Part shown: positions 6,778 through 15,529 of the stretch, in pieces
Layout of the letters: each line of letters starts with the position of its first letter
Position numbering within the stretch: the stretch's first letter is position 1
DNA from: an uncultured Subdoligranulum sp.
GTDB lineage: Bacteria; Bacillota_A; Clostridia; Oscillospirales; Ruminococcaceae
Assembly (NCBI RefSeq): GCF_937890665.1
Contig: NZ_CALADU010000107.1
Location: forward strand, 1 to 18,247
Direction: 5' to 3'
Length of the DNA stretch: 18,247 bases
Position numbers and translations under genes: made by a program
The notes under the pieces: generated by a model
What the model was told of the DNA's origin: nothing
The model's database searches: none
The model's input: only the letters and a program-made list of their open reading frames with translations

Positions 6778-9700
6778 GATTTTCAACATGTTATCTTTTG
6801 CCGGGTCAACCGAACCGCTGCGCACAAGGTCAGCCCGTTTGCCTAGGTCGGCTACCATCACTTTCTGGATGCTGCTGGGCGGCAGCTGCACGTTGATGGG
6901 CTTACCGCCCTCCAGCTCCGGCACCGGCAGTTTGAGCATATCCGCCGTCTGAATGTCGGCGCACTCTTTAAACATGGACATCAGTTCCGGCAGATTATAA
7001 AACTTGGCAAAGCGGGTCTTGGTGCGGTACCCGGTGCCTTCGGGCGCCAGCTCAATGGCGGTCACCGTTTCCCCAAAGGTGGAAGCCCAGGCATCAAAGT
7101 TTGCCAGGCCGTTGACCTCCAGCGTATGCCGTTGCAGGTACCGCTGCATGGTGTACAGTTCTGTCATACTGTTGGAGAGCGGTGTGCCGGTGGCAAATAC
7201 CACACCCCGCCCGCCGGTGATCTCGTCCAGATACATGGTTTTCATCAAAAGGTCGCTGGCGCGCTGGCTTTCGGTCTGGCTGATGCCCGCCACATTCCGC
7301 ATCTTGGAAACGCACACGAGGTTTTTGAAAATGTGGGCTTCATCCACCATGAGAGAATCCACACCCGCCTCCTCGAAAGTGACTATATCATCTTTTCGCT
7401 CGGCTTTGACGAGATTGTTTAACTTCTTTTGCAATTGTTTGCGGGCCAGTTCCATCTGCTTGACGGTAAAGTTCTCGGCGCGTTCCTTTTTTAGGGCGGC
7501 GGTCTGCTGGATTACTTCTTCAATCTGACTTTGGAGGTAATGGGCTTGGCGTTGGGCAGACAGGGGGATTTTCTCGAACTGGCTGTGACCGATTATAATG
7601 ATGTCATAGTTACCTGTTGCGATACGCGCGCAAAATCGCCTGCGGTTTGCCTTCTCAAAGTCGGTGCGCCTGGCAACCAGGATGTTGGCGTTGGGGTAGA
7701 GCTGCAACGCCTCCCCTGCCACTTGCTCGGTCAGATGGTTGGGCACACAGATCAGCGTTTTGCTGCACAGGCCCAGCCTTTTCTTTTCCATAGCTGCCGC
7801 CACCATTTCATAGGTCTTGCCAGCGCCGACCACATGGCCCAACAGGGTGTTATGGCCATACAGGATGTGGGCGATGGCGTTGCGTTGGTGGGGCCGCAGG
7901 GTGATTGCGGGATTCATGCCATGAAACTGGATGTGGCTGCCATCGTATTCGCGGGGGCGGATGCTGTTGAATTTTTCATTGTAGAGCTTGACCAAAGCCT
8001 GCCTTCGGGTTTGGTCTTTCCAGATCCACTCTTTGAAAGCGTCCTCGATCTGCTGCTGTTTGCCCTGGGCTGCCTGTGTTTCCTGCGGGTTTAACACGCG
8101 GAGTTCCGAACCATCAGCCTCCCGAACTGTATCAAAGATACGGATGGCGCGAAGATTCAGCGATTCTTCCAGGATGTGGTAGAAGTTGGCCCGGTTTGTG
8201 CCGTAGGTAACGCTGGCCTTGATATTCCCGCCTGTTATGCTTTTGCCGGATATGTTCCAAAGCTCTGTGTAGGGGGCGTAATGCACATCCACCATACAGC
8301 GGGAAACCATCGGCGCGTCCACCAACTCGTCGGCAAACTGTTTGATGATGGCAGGCTCGATCCAGGTGGCGCCCAGGCGCACCGCGATCTCACTGGCGTC
8401 CAGATCTTTGGGCTGTACCTGCTCCAACGCCTCCACATGAACATGGAAGCTGGGATCCTGGGCCGCGGCAAGGCGGGCGATCTCCAGCTTTTTCCTCACA
8501 TTGCCGGAAAGGTATTCGTCTGCCGTGCGGTAGACAGGTCTGCCATCAACGCTTTTCTCCAGCGGGTCCGCAAAGATCACGCCGGTCAGCTCCGTCACGA
8601 TCTCCTCCTCGGTCTTGCCGGTCAGTTCCATCATGTAGGGCATGTCCACACAGGCTTTTTCACCGATGGATAAGGCCAGGGCGTCACTGGCGGTGTCGGC
8701 GTGGTCGGCGGCTTTTGCGCTGCGGATCGTTCGCTTGGTGAACATGTCCGATAAGCCTTTCAGTTTTCCGTTTTCGTCCACATCTTCCAGGGAACACAGC
8801 AGATAGTAGCTGCTATCGTCCTGAAAAGCCAGTGCCGAACCGCGGCTGCTGATCAGACCGTGGGCGTGGGTGTAGGTGTCATATCGCTTTTTCAGCTGGG
8901 TCTGCAGGCGATGGATCTCTGCGTCGGGTTGATCGTCCAGCTGGGCCTGCAACAGTTCATGCACCTTGTCCCGCAGGGCGATCAGCTGGCGTACCCGGTG
9001 GGCGGCGGTTACACCCAACCGCATTTCCTTCATGACAGAATTGGTACGGAAGTAGATTTTTCCGTCTTTCAGTGTGTAGCTGAAATTTCGCACGGATGGG
9101 TCCGCTTCGATCACCGCCATGTCAGGTTCTTCTTCCACGACGGCAAGGTCGGGTTTGGTCAGGGTGGCGGAAAGATGAGAAAGTGCCCGATCCAGTTGTT
9201 CTTCAAGAGGCGATTCTGTGATAGGGGCGCAAGTAGGAATCGGGCCGTGCGGGCCACTTTTCATCTGGATGGTGCCGCAGACCATTTCGGGGTGCTCGGC
9301 AAAATACTGGTTGATGGGGATCCCATCGGCTGTCTGCCCGATGTGCAGCCAGGATTCGTCCCGCTCCGTCAGACGGTCCCGCTTTTGCAGAAAGAGTATA
9401 TCCGCCACGGCTTCGGTCCCCGCATTCTGTTTGAACGCAGTGTTGGGCAACCTTACCGCCCCAATCAGATCGCAGCGGGCAGCGATATACTTCCGAACGG
9501 TATCGCTTTTCTTGTCGAGGGTGCCGCTGGTGGTGATCATGGCGATGATGCCGCCGGTGCGCACCTTGTCGATGGTTTTGGCCAGGAAGTAGTCATGGAT
9601 GCGGAAGTGCAGCTTGTCGTAAGCCCGGTCGCTCACCGAGAAATCGCCAAAGGGAACATTGCCTACGGCGCAGTCAAAAAAGCTGTCCGGGAGGTCGGCT

Positions 9701-12600
9701 TTTTCAAAGCCGGTGATCTGGATGTGGGCCTTCTGGTACAGCTGCCGGGCAATCCGCCCGGTTAGTGCATCCAGTTCAACGCCGTACAGCTTGGCGCTGT
9801 TCAGGTCAAAGCTGTTAGGTTTATGGGCAAAAAAAGCGCCGGTGCCCATGCTGGGTTCCAAAATATTGCCGCCCTGTACCCCCATGCGCCCCAAGGCTCG
9901 GTAGATGGGATGGATGATTTCCGGCGAAGTGAAGTAGGCGGTCAGAGTGCTGCTTCGCGCCGCCTGATACTCGCTTTCGGTGAGAAGGGCTTTCAATTCC
10001 CCATATTCCCGGGACCAGTTGGGTTTGCCAGGGTCAAAGGCGTCCGCCAACCCGCCCCAGCCTATGTACCGTACCAGGATCTGCTGTTCTTCTGCGCTGG
10101 CGGGCAGGCCGCCCTGGGCTACCCGCTGTTCGATGGATTTCAGGGTGCGGATCGCTTCCAGGTTGGCGGCGAACTTTTCTTTTGCAGTTGCGGGGACGGG
10201 CGGCCGGTAGGGAGCGGTGTAGTTGATTGGCTCATATGCGGCAGGCTCGGACAGATTTTGCGTTTCCTCCAAGACCTGCTCCACAAAAGGCGTTTCAAGT
10301 TCCTTCTCTGGCGCTTCCGCTTTTTCTGGGCTCGCCCCATCGAGATTCTCGGATGGTGCCTGTTTCATGACTATATCAGGCGGCGCCTGCAGATGGGCGT
10401 TGCGCCCATTTCCCCTGATCAGCCGTGAGAATTCCTCCCGGTCGATGCTTCGGCTGAACAGCGGAAAGTCCTGATCTTGCACCAGGATCTCTGTTTCGCC
10501 AATGTCCTGCACCACATAGGGTTTGCCCTGTTCCAGAAACACCACGTCGCCAGGGACGCAGGGCCGTTTACTGGGGGCGGTGCGGGCTGCAAGTTCGCTC
10601 TGCTGTTCCCGGCAGGCTTCCTCTGCATCTGCGATCAGCCCGTCAAAGGTCATCTCGCGCAGTTCATGGGCGATGAGCTCCGCTGTGCTGCGGTATTGTG
10701 AGGAAAGCAACGGTGCCCCGTCCACTTCATACACCAGCTTGTGATGCGCAAGGTCAGCGTAGACTGCAATTTCATGTTCCCCTTCGCCGTCCGTGGAATA
10801 GGCCAGTTCAATGTGGGAAAGATCCTCAAAGTTCGGGGCATCGAAGTCGTTTTCATCCCAATATTCCTGGATGATCTCTTTGGCCTGTTCTAAATCGGCG
10901 GCGTTTTGAGCCTGTTCCGCCCGGCGGGCGGAAAGCCATTCTTCATATCGGGGACGCTCTGCGTCGGTAAGATAGCGGTTACCTTGTACCAGTACTTGCA
11001 GGCGGCTGGAAACCTCCCGCCATGTCAGTGGGCGGGTTATGCGCCCGTCCCCTGTGCTGCGCTGGATTTCAAAGCCTTTGCTGTCGTAATGCAGCCAACC
11101 TTGGGAACCATCACCAAATTCCCATGACCGGCCGCCGGTGCCATATTCCTTTTTCAGCCAGTGGACCGTTTCGTCCTTTGCAGGCAACACGGGTTGGGAG
11201 AAATAGGATTGTATCCGCAGTTTTCCGTTTTCAAATCCACTTCCATCACAAAGTGCGCGGGAAACTTCCTCCTCGGTGATCCTTTCGCCGGTTCGGTCGA
11301 TCACCGGCGGGGCCAAGGACAGCGCGATCTTATTGGCTGCCTGTTCGACTTGCCGGGTCTGGCGTTCCTCGTCGGGAAGCTCCATCTGCTCGGCTTGCTG
11401 TTCGGGCACAAAAAGAGCGGGGCGTGTTTCATCACGCTCCGCTTGTTGGGATTCCCGGGTTACAGGGCGTACAGCACCGGCATTGCCAGTTCCTCGGCCT
11501 GCGCTTTCAACTGGTTCATCTGCTGCGCCCAGGCTAACGGCTCGGTTTTCCTGTCGGGCAGTGCTGTCCGGCGGATCAGTTCGTCCATGGTCTGGCTGAC
11601 CTGCGTCCGCACGGTATTGTCTACCTCCGTCAGGTGGGGATACAGAGTTCCCAGCATCAGCATCAGGTCGAAAAGTGCCGGCGCGTTCGCCCGCAGAAAT
11701 TCCCGGCGGATCTCGCCGTACTTGCCAAACGTCTGTGTCGGTTGTTCGTCCAATGTCAGATTCGGGATCAGATACCCGTTCACCTGGGTGTATTCCATCA
11801 TGAGGGACCTCCTTTTGAATTAGTTTTTCTTTGGTTTGATTATGCGCTTTTGTTGTTTCCCGTGCAACACTGTCGATCTGGCGGACGAGGCTGCCGAGGT
11901 TTTGCAGCATCGGGCGGCTGACTTGGGTAGTCAAAGACCCCAGGATGACGGCGGTGGCAATCGTATCAAACTCACGAATGGCAGCGAAGGCATCGGTTTC
12001 CAGCAGGGCGGTGTCTATGCCGCAACGCTTTGCCACCATATAGGCGGCGCTCTGTGCAATAAGCCGTTCCAGTATTTGTTGCTGGTCCTCCCGATGCCGC
12101 CATTCCAGCGTACTGCCGGGCACGGCAGTTTCCAGGGACTGTGCCATTTGAGGGCGCAGCCCGGCGGCCAGTGTGGCGGCCTGCAGGGCCAGGGCATTTT
12201 GCACGGTATCGGCGGCGAAAGCTTGCCGGAGTGCGTCCCACACGGCCTGCCGGTTGGTGTCGTCGATGATCCACGGCAATGCCTGTGGTACATAGCCGCA
12301 TTCATAGGTGTCGGAAATATCAAACACATAGCGAAGTTTACCCCGGCGGGCGCGGCTGTCCAGCAGGGCGATCCCATGGCTGCCCCGGTTGACCCAACGC
12401 AGGGCCTGATTGTTCCAGTAGTCGATACTGGCCACGGCGGTGGCGTCGGGACGTTGGCCGTAGATCAGCAGCTGGTTGGGGAAGGCATAGTTGTAGGCGT
12501 AGGCGGCAGACCCCAGGAAGTCTTTCCAGGTATCGCCGCTCTGGGTTACTTGCCTGACCAAAGAATGGGCAAGCGTGCGTATATCTTGATAGTTCGGCAT
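6778..12600 (-). CDS. ArdC-like / N6-adenine methylase / SNF2-type helicase giant, exon 1 (1941 aa of 2397)
   Basis: ATG at 12600 follows GAGG by 7 nt. Residues 1-230 resemble ArdC-type anti-restriction N-termini (FLGSAAYAYNYAFPNQLLIYGQRP). Residues about 255-400 are a low-complexity D/R/G/P-rich linker that overlaps the nested tnpV-like gene. Residues about 400-760 look like polyvalent-protein-associated domains. The methylase follows: motif I ILEPSMGTG (913-921) and motif IV NVPF (981-984) in place of NPPY. The SNF2-type helicase has Walker A GAGKT (1592-1596), DEAH (1753-1756) and ATGTPLSNS. The reading ends ...MLKI at the intron; unspliced RNA adds VRC and a stop. Related giants are common on Clostridia ICEs and are thought to protect or process incoming element DNA; substrate unknown. 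No strong own promoter was seen in 12601-12792. Confidence 0.93.
11460..11801 (-). CDS. TnpV-like protein nested out of frame inside the methylase-helicase gene (113 aa)
   Basis: The ORF starts MMEYTQVNGYLIPNLTL and contains KYGEIRREFLRANAPALFDLMLMLGTLYPHL, then a helical tail with MNQLKAQAEEL. This matches my recollection of TnpV-type proteins (first named in Tn4451), which are small and probably DNA-binding; their function is unproven. AAAGGAGGT (11807-11815) lies 5 nt before the first ATG and 8 nt before the second, one of the best ribosome sites in the window, although it falls within the coding region of the larger gene. The larger gene reads the same DNA in another frame as low-complexity linker (residues about 267-380), so the TnpV frame is likely the constrained one. 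Stop TAA is at 11460. Confidence 0.72.
   Translation of the reverse strand: MMEYTQVNGYLIPNLTLDEQPTQTFGKYGEIRREFLRANAPALFDLMLMLGTLYPHLTEVDNTVRTQVSQTMDELIRRTALPDRKTEPLAWAQQMNQLKAQAEELAMPVLYAL
11807..11815 (-). promoter_or_regulatory. Strong internal ribosome-binding site for the nested TnpV-like gene
   Basis: AAAGGAGGT on the minus strand sits inside the helicase coding sequence, 5-8 nt before a double ATG. It supports independent translation of the nested gene from the helicase mRNA. Confidence 0.65.
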
Positions 12601-12632
12601 AGCATAACCTCGGGTTTGGGCTTGAAACGGAA

Positions 12633-12666
12633 AAGCTGCCGGCAGAGATACACTCAGCGGCAGCTT
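12633..12666 (-). terminator. Hairpin between the ATPase gene and the methylase-helicase gene
   Basis: A perfect 9-bp inverted repeat (AAGCTGCCG / CGGCAGCTT) encloses a 16-nt loop and is followed on the minus strand by TTTTCC. The T tract is short and the loop long, so it may be a weak terminator or a leader structure 32 nt before the helicase ATG. The rest of 12601-12792 shows no gene and no convincing promoter. Confidence 0.4.
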
Positions 12667-12792
12667 AAAAACGACTGTTTTGATTTAGGGCGGTATGCGG
12701 GTGCAGGAAGCGTGGTTGTCAGGTGGCTTTAGTGGCTGCGATATGAAAGACGCGGGGCGATTTCAAAAGGACGCTTCAGCAAGTCTCGCAGT

Positions 12793-13992
12793 TTAATACT
12801 CAGAACTAAGCAGAAAGTCCGCCAGATGGACGATTTTTACACCGTTGATATTTCCAGCAGCCCACTCGTCCAGCGTGACCACATATTTCGGGTAATGGTC
12901 TTTGATTTCAAGAAGGTTGGCAATCTCCCGGTCCGATCCTTCCGGCAGCCTGCGGCATACCTGGACGTAAATGCGCTCATCGCGCCGCACGGCCACAAAA
13001 TCGATCTCTTTCGTTTCGTTTTTCCCGATATAGACCGCATAGCCCCGGCGCAGCAGCTCAAAATACACGATGTTCTCCAGCATGGCGGCAATCGACTTGG
13101 GGTCGAAACCCAGGATGCAATATTTTAAGGAGGTATCTGCCAGATAGAACTTTTCCTGCGTTTTCAGTACGGATTTGCCCTGCAGGTCATACCGTTGGCA
13201 GCGATAGACAACAAAGGCTTTTTCCAGCCAAGCCAGGTAATTGTAAACTGCTTCGACCGACAGAGAGCGCCCTTCGCTTTTCAAGAACTTCGCAATGGCG
13301 TTGGCGGAAAAGGTTTTCCCTACATTTTCTACGATATATTTGACAACGCGGTTGAACAAATCGAAGTTCGTGATCGCATGCCGTCTTGTAATATCGTTGG
13401 TAATGACCGAGTTGTAGATCCCTTCCACGATCTGATAAGCGGAACGCTCATCAAAATTGTTGAGGGCCACGATGGGGAACCCGCCGAACCGCAGATACTC
13501 GTTTAACAACTCCTTTGTGGAACGGGGATCGGATTTTTTAAACTCCAGATATTCCGAAAAGGACAAGGTGTACACGGGGATGGAAATATAACGCCCTGTC
13601 AGATAGGTGGAGATCTCGCTGGACATCAGCTTGGAGTTGGAGCCGGTCACATAAATATCCGTGTTGGCGTTTTCCAGCAGACTGTTGACAGCCTTTTCCC
13701 ACCCGTCGATCTCCTGTACTTCATCCAACAAAAGATAATAGCGCCCATCATCGGTCATCTGATCTTTGATGCCGCGGTACATCTCCTTGTCAGTCATTCC
13801 ATCGTCAAAATCTTCGGAGGTATAGCGCATACTGATAATGTGATCTGCGGCGATTCCGCTTTGCAGTAAGTCCTCCTGCAGCATAGCCAGGATCGTTGAT
13901 TTTCCGCATCGCCGGATGCCCGCCAGGATCTTGACAAGGGGGACATCCCGATAGTTTCTTAGCGTATTTAGATAATGCGATCGAATGATCAT
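12793..13992 (-). CDS. AAA_14 / DUF4143 ATPase (399 aa)
   Basis: ATG at 13992 has GGGAGG 8 nt upstream. Walker A is GIRRCGKST (25-33), Walker B LLLDEVQ (86-92), and the sensor-like VTGSNSKL follows at 114-121, as in the AAA_14 family. The C-terminal DUF4143 region has ELLRRGY, EIDFVAV (329-335) and YVQV, resembling a PD-(D/E)XK nuclease fold with Gln where the final acidic residue might be. Length fits the family (about 380-430 aa). These ATPases are widespread accessory proteins of unknown role, often in variable regions; no partner gene is evident here. It has its own promoter and the small neighbouring hairpin at 12633-12666, so it looks like an independently acquired cargo gene. Confidence 0.9.
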   Translation of the reverse strand: MIIRSHYLNTLRNYRDVPLVKILAGIRRCGKSTILAMLQEDLLQSGIAADHIISMRYTSEDFDDGMTDKEMYRGIKDQMTDDGRYYLLLDEVQEIDGWEKAVNSLLENANTDIYVTGSNSKLMSSEISTYLTGRYISIPVYTLSFSEYLEFKKSDPRSTKELLNEYLRFGGFPIVALNNFDERSAYQIVEGIYNSVITNDITRRHAITNFDLFNRVVKYIVENVGKTFSANAIAKFLKSEGRSLSVEAVYNYLAWLEKAFVVYRCQRYDLQGKSVLKTQEKFYLADTSLKYCILGFDPKSIAAMLENIVYFELLRRGYAVYIGKNETKEIDFVAVRRDERIYVQVCRRLPEGSDREIANLLEIKDHYPKYVVTLDEWAAGNINGVKIVHLADFLLSSEY

Positions 13993-14018
13993 AGCGTTCG
14001 CCTCCCTTTCTCTATAAA

Positions 14019-14047
14019 AGTATAGCGAAAAACTTCTGATTATTCAA
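14019..14047 (-). promoter_or_regulatory. Promoter of the AAA_14/DUF4143 ATPase gene
   Basis: TTGAAT (14042-14047), a 17-bp spacer and TATACT (14019-14024) on the minus strand form a good sigma-A promoter, starting transcription about 20 nt before the gene. A perfect inverted repeat lies just upstream (14050-14074). Confidence 0.7.
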
Positions 14048-14049
14048 TA

Positions 14050-14074
14050 GTTTTTACTGGATAACCGTAAAAAC
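14050..14074. repeat. Inverted repeat upstream of the ATPase promoter
   Basis: GTTTTTAC (14050-14057) and GTAAAAAC (14067-14074) are perfect inverted copies around 9 nt. They end 3 bp upstream of the -35 box, a usual position for an activator or repressor site. Confidence 0.45.
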
Positions 14075-14151
14075 TTATTGGCTTTTGAGATTTTTGTGGG
14101 GGAGGCAAGAAAAAATATCCTGCACTGCTTGGTTATCCCGCCCGTAAGGCA

Positions 14152-14907
14152 TCAGCGGATCTCCTGCCACACAGCTTCTTTTCGGTGGAGTGGAGAGCCC
14201 TGTGCATCATAGTGACGCGGGTCGGCGGCGGGACAGTGCCAGCCGAACAGTGCCCCGGCCTTCATGGCGGCCGCCTGTGCCTTGGTAATCTGTGCTGTTC
14301 CATTGAGTTGGTCTACGATCTGACCGGGCGTCATGGCGATGTAGCCGCTGGTATCCCAATGGCGGTAGCCGGTTTCCCCATAGCGCACGGCGACGACTTC
14401 GTGGGAAGAATCCAGTTCGGCCCAGGCAATGCGCGGCAATCCCTTTTGCTGACGCAGGATCTCCAGAAAGCGGGCTTTGTGATAGCCATAGAGAAAAAAG
14501 TTGCGTTCCCCTTTGTCGGGGGTACAGCGCAGGAAGAAAGTGTGCGCGGGCGTTTCGATGCGGAATGCCAGCACGGTTCCCGGCATAGAGGAGATCTGAG
14601 CCGTGCGGAAGCGAAGAACACGCGCGGCCATTGTGGGCCGGTCTTGCAAGAGTCCGTTCTGCCGCAGCCCTTTGACAACGGCAGCGATTTCCTCCCGGAA
14701 AGAATCGGTCACCAGTGCCGGAGTCTGGGGATGCCAGATATGGTAAAATTCTGTTCCTGTGCTGCCGAAGTCCCCGCACAGATACCCGACGCAGGCGTCT
14801 GCCGCAGGGGGCTGATTTTGGGTAAAGCAAAAGCCCTGCTCCTCAATAGGCGCAGGGCACAGGGTAAAATGGATGTTGCCGATGGTGTATTGCTGTTGTT
14901 CAGGCAT
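14152..14907 (-). CDS. Uncharacterised ICE protein with a GYLCGDFG-type N-terminal domain (251 aa)
   Basis: I place the start at ATG 14907 (MPEQQQYTIGN), since AAAAGGAGT lies 9 nt upstream. A longer in-frame opening would begin at a TTG inside the -35 box (15063) and is rejected. The first 110 residues (IGNIHFTLCP, CVGYLCGDFGSTGTEFYHIW, VTDSFREEI, LRQNGLL) recall a domain I associate with Clostridia ICE proteins (G-x-L-R-G-D-F-G-x-G-x-E-F), whose function I do not know. The C-terminal half (FFLYGYHKARFLEILRQQKGLPRI, YRHWDTSGYIAMTPGQIV) matches nothing I recognise. It appears soluble: no signal peptide or membrane segment. It is transcribed from the repeat-containing promoter at 15035-15063. 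Stop TGA. Confidence 0.8.
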   Translation of the reverse strand: MPEQQQYTIGNIHFTLCPAPIEEQGFCFTQNQPPAADACVGYLCGDFGSTGTEFYHIWHPQTPALVTDSFREEIAAVVKGLRQNGLLQDRPTMAARVLRFRTAQISSMPGTVLAFRIETPAHTFFLRCTPDKGERNFFLYGYHKARFLEILRQQKGLPRIAWAELDSSHEVVAVRYGETGYRHWDTSGYIAMTPGQIVDQLNGTAQITKAQAAAMKAGALFGWHCPAADPRHYDAQGSPLHRKEAVWQEIR

Positions 14908-15034
14908 TTGATATGACTCCTTTTCGGTTTGTATATAGAAACTTTGGAATGAGGGATTTGTCGCAAAAGACGTAAATACAAAAAGTGTTTTGCACAAGAA
15001 AAAAGACATAACAAACCGGCCCTCAAAAGAAGCT

Positions 15035-15063
15035 ACAGTATCACACGCGTGTAAGTTTGTCAA
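15035..15063 (-). promoter_or_regulatory. Promoter with operator-like repeat in its spacer
   Basis: A perfect TTGACA (15058-15063), a 17-bp spacer and TACTGT (15035-15040; a weak -10 box) on the minus strand precede the 251-aa gene by about 125 nt. An alternative -10 is GATACT with an upstream TG. The spacer contains the palindrome ACACGCGTGT, so a protein bound there would block RNA polymerase. Confidence 0.55.
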
Positions 15064-15090
15064 TAACCATTCGCACGCGTGTAAGTTTGT
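15041..15090. repeat. Twin 17-bp direct repeats at 30-bp pitch with palindromic cores
   Basis: CACGCGTGTAAGTTTGT occurs at 15044-15060 and 15074-15090 (20 bp with one mismatch if extended left). The offset is exactly 30 bp, close to three helical turns. Each copy holds the palindrome CACGCGTG; in the first it extends to ACACGCGTGT. A degenerate relative (GTGCAAGTTGT) may lie at 15101-15111. Copy 1 sits in the promoter spacer. Likely an operator pair; iteron or partition site are alternatives. Confidence 0.75.
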
Positions 15091-15123
15091 GTAACAAATC
15101 GTGCAAGTTGTGATGAAAAAACA

Positions 15124-15525
15124 CTATCGCTCCCAAATGGCAGGCCGGTGTCCAAAGCGTTCGTCCTTGGGCTTTACCTTTGGCTGTTGGGGGATCATCC
15201 GCAGCCCGGTATCTTCATCTACCAGCTTTTCCGGGTACAGGTAACGCCGGTAATAACGGTCAGCCTGTTTGCGGGAAAGTTCACACAGGCGCTCCCCGTC
15301 CCAGCCGAAGATCAGAGCGCGGCCATTGACAAAGCTGGTCTCGTCGATGGTGCGGTTGAAGGACAGGCCGTCCTGCTGCTCGCTGCTGACCAGGGCAATG
15401 ACTTCATTGCCAAAGGGACGGCTGACCCGGGCGGGCCCCGGGACCACCATGCGCACCGCCTCCTCCGCGCTGCGGAAAAATGCCACATACGGGCAGTAGC
15501 CCGGTTCCAGTACAAGTACGCGCAT
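15124..15525 (-). CDS. DUF3846 family protein (133 aa)
   Basis: The protein opens MRVLVLEPGYCPYVAFFRS and continues with FGNEVIALVSSEQQDGLSFNRTI and an IFGWDGERLCELSRKQADRYYRRY stretch, the pattern of DUF3846 proteins on Bacillota mobile elements. The family has no known activity. ATG at 15525 lies 4 nt after the ParB stop, with only a weak purine-rich site, so translation is probably coupled to parB. It closes the primase-ParA-ParB operon. Stop is TAG (15124-15126); the same frame stays open beyond it into the next gene (see findings). The basic C-terminal tail (KVKPKDERFGHRPAIWER) might contact nucleic acid, which is a guess. Confidence 0.8.
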   Translation of the reverse strand: MRVLVLEPGYCPYVAFFRSAEEAVRMVVPGPARVSRPFGNEVIALVSSEQQDGLSFNRTIDETSFVNGRALIFGWDGERLCELSRKQADRYYRRYLYPEKLVDEDTGLRMIPQQPKVKPKDERFGHRPAIWER

Positions 15526-15529
15526 AGGC

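Noticed and set aside
14908..15063. 52-residue N-terminal extension of the 251-aa protein starting at TTG 15063
   Set aside because: That TTG is part of the TTGACA -35 box and has no ribosome site, whereas ATG 14907 has AAAAGGAGT at good spacing.
15041..15090. CRISPR-like array
   Set aside because: Only two clear 17-bp copies with a 13-bp gap; no further units and no cas genes. It fits an operator pair better.
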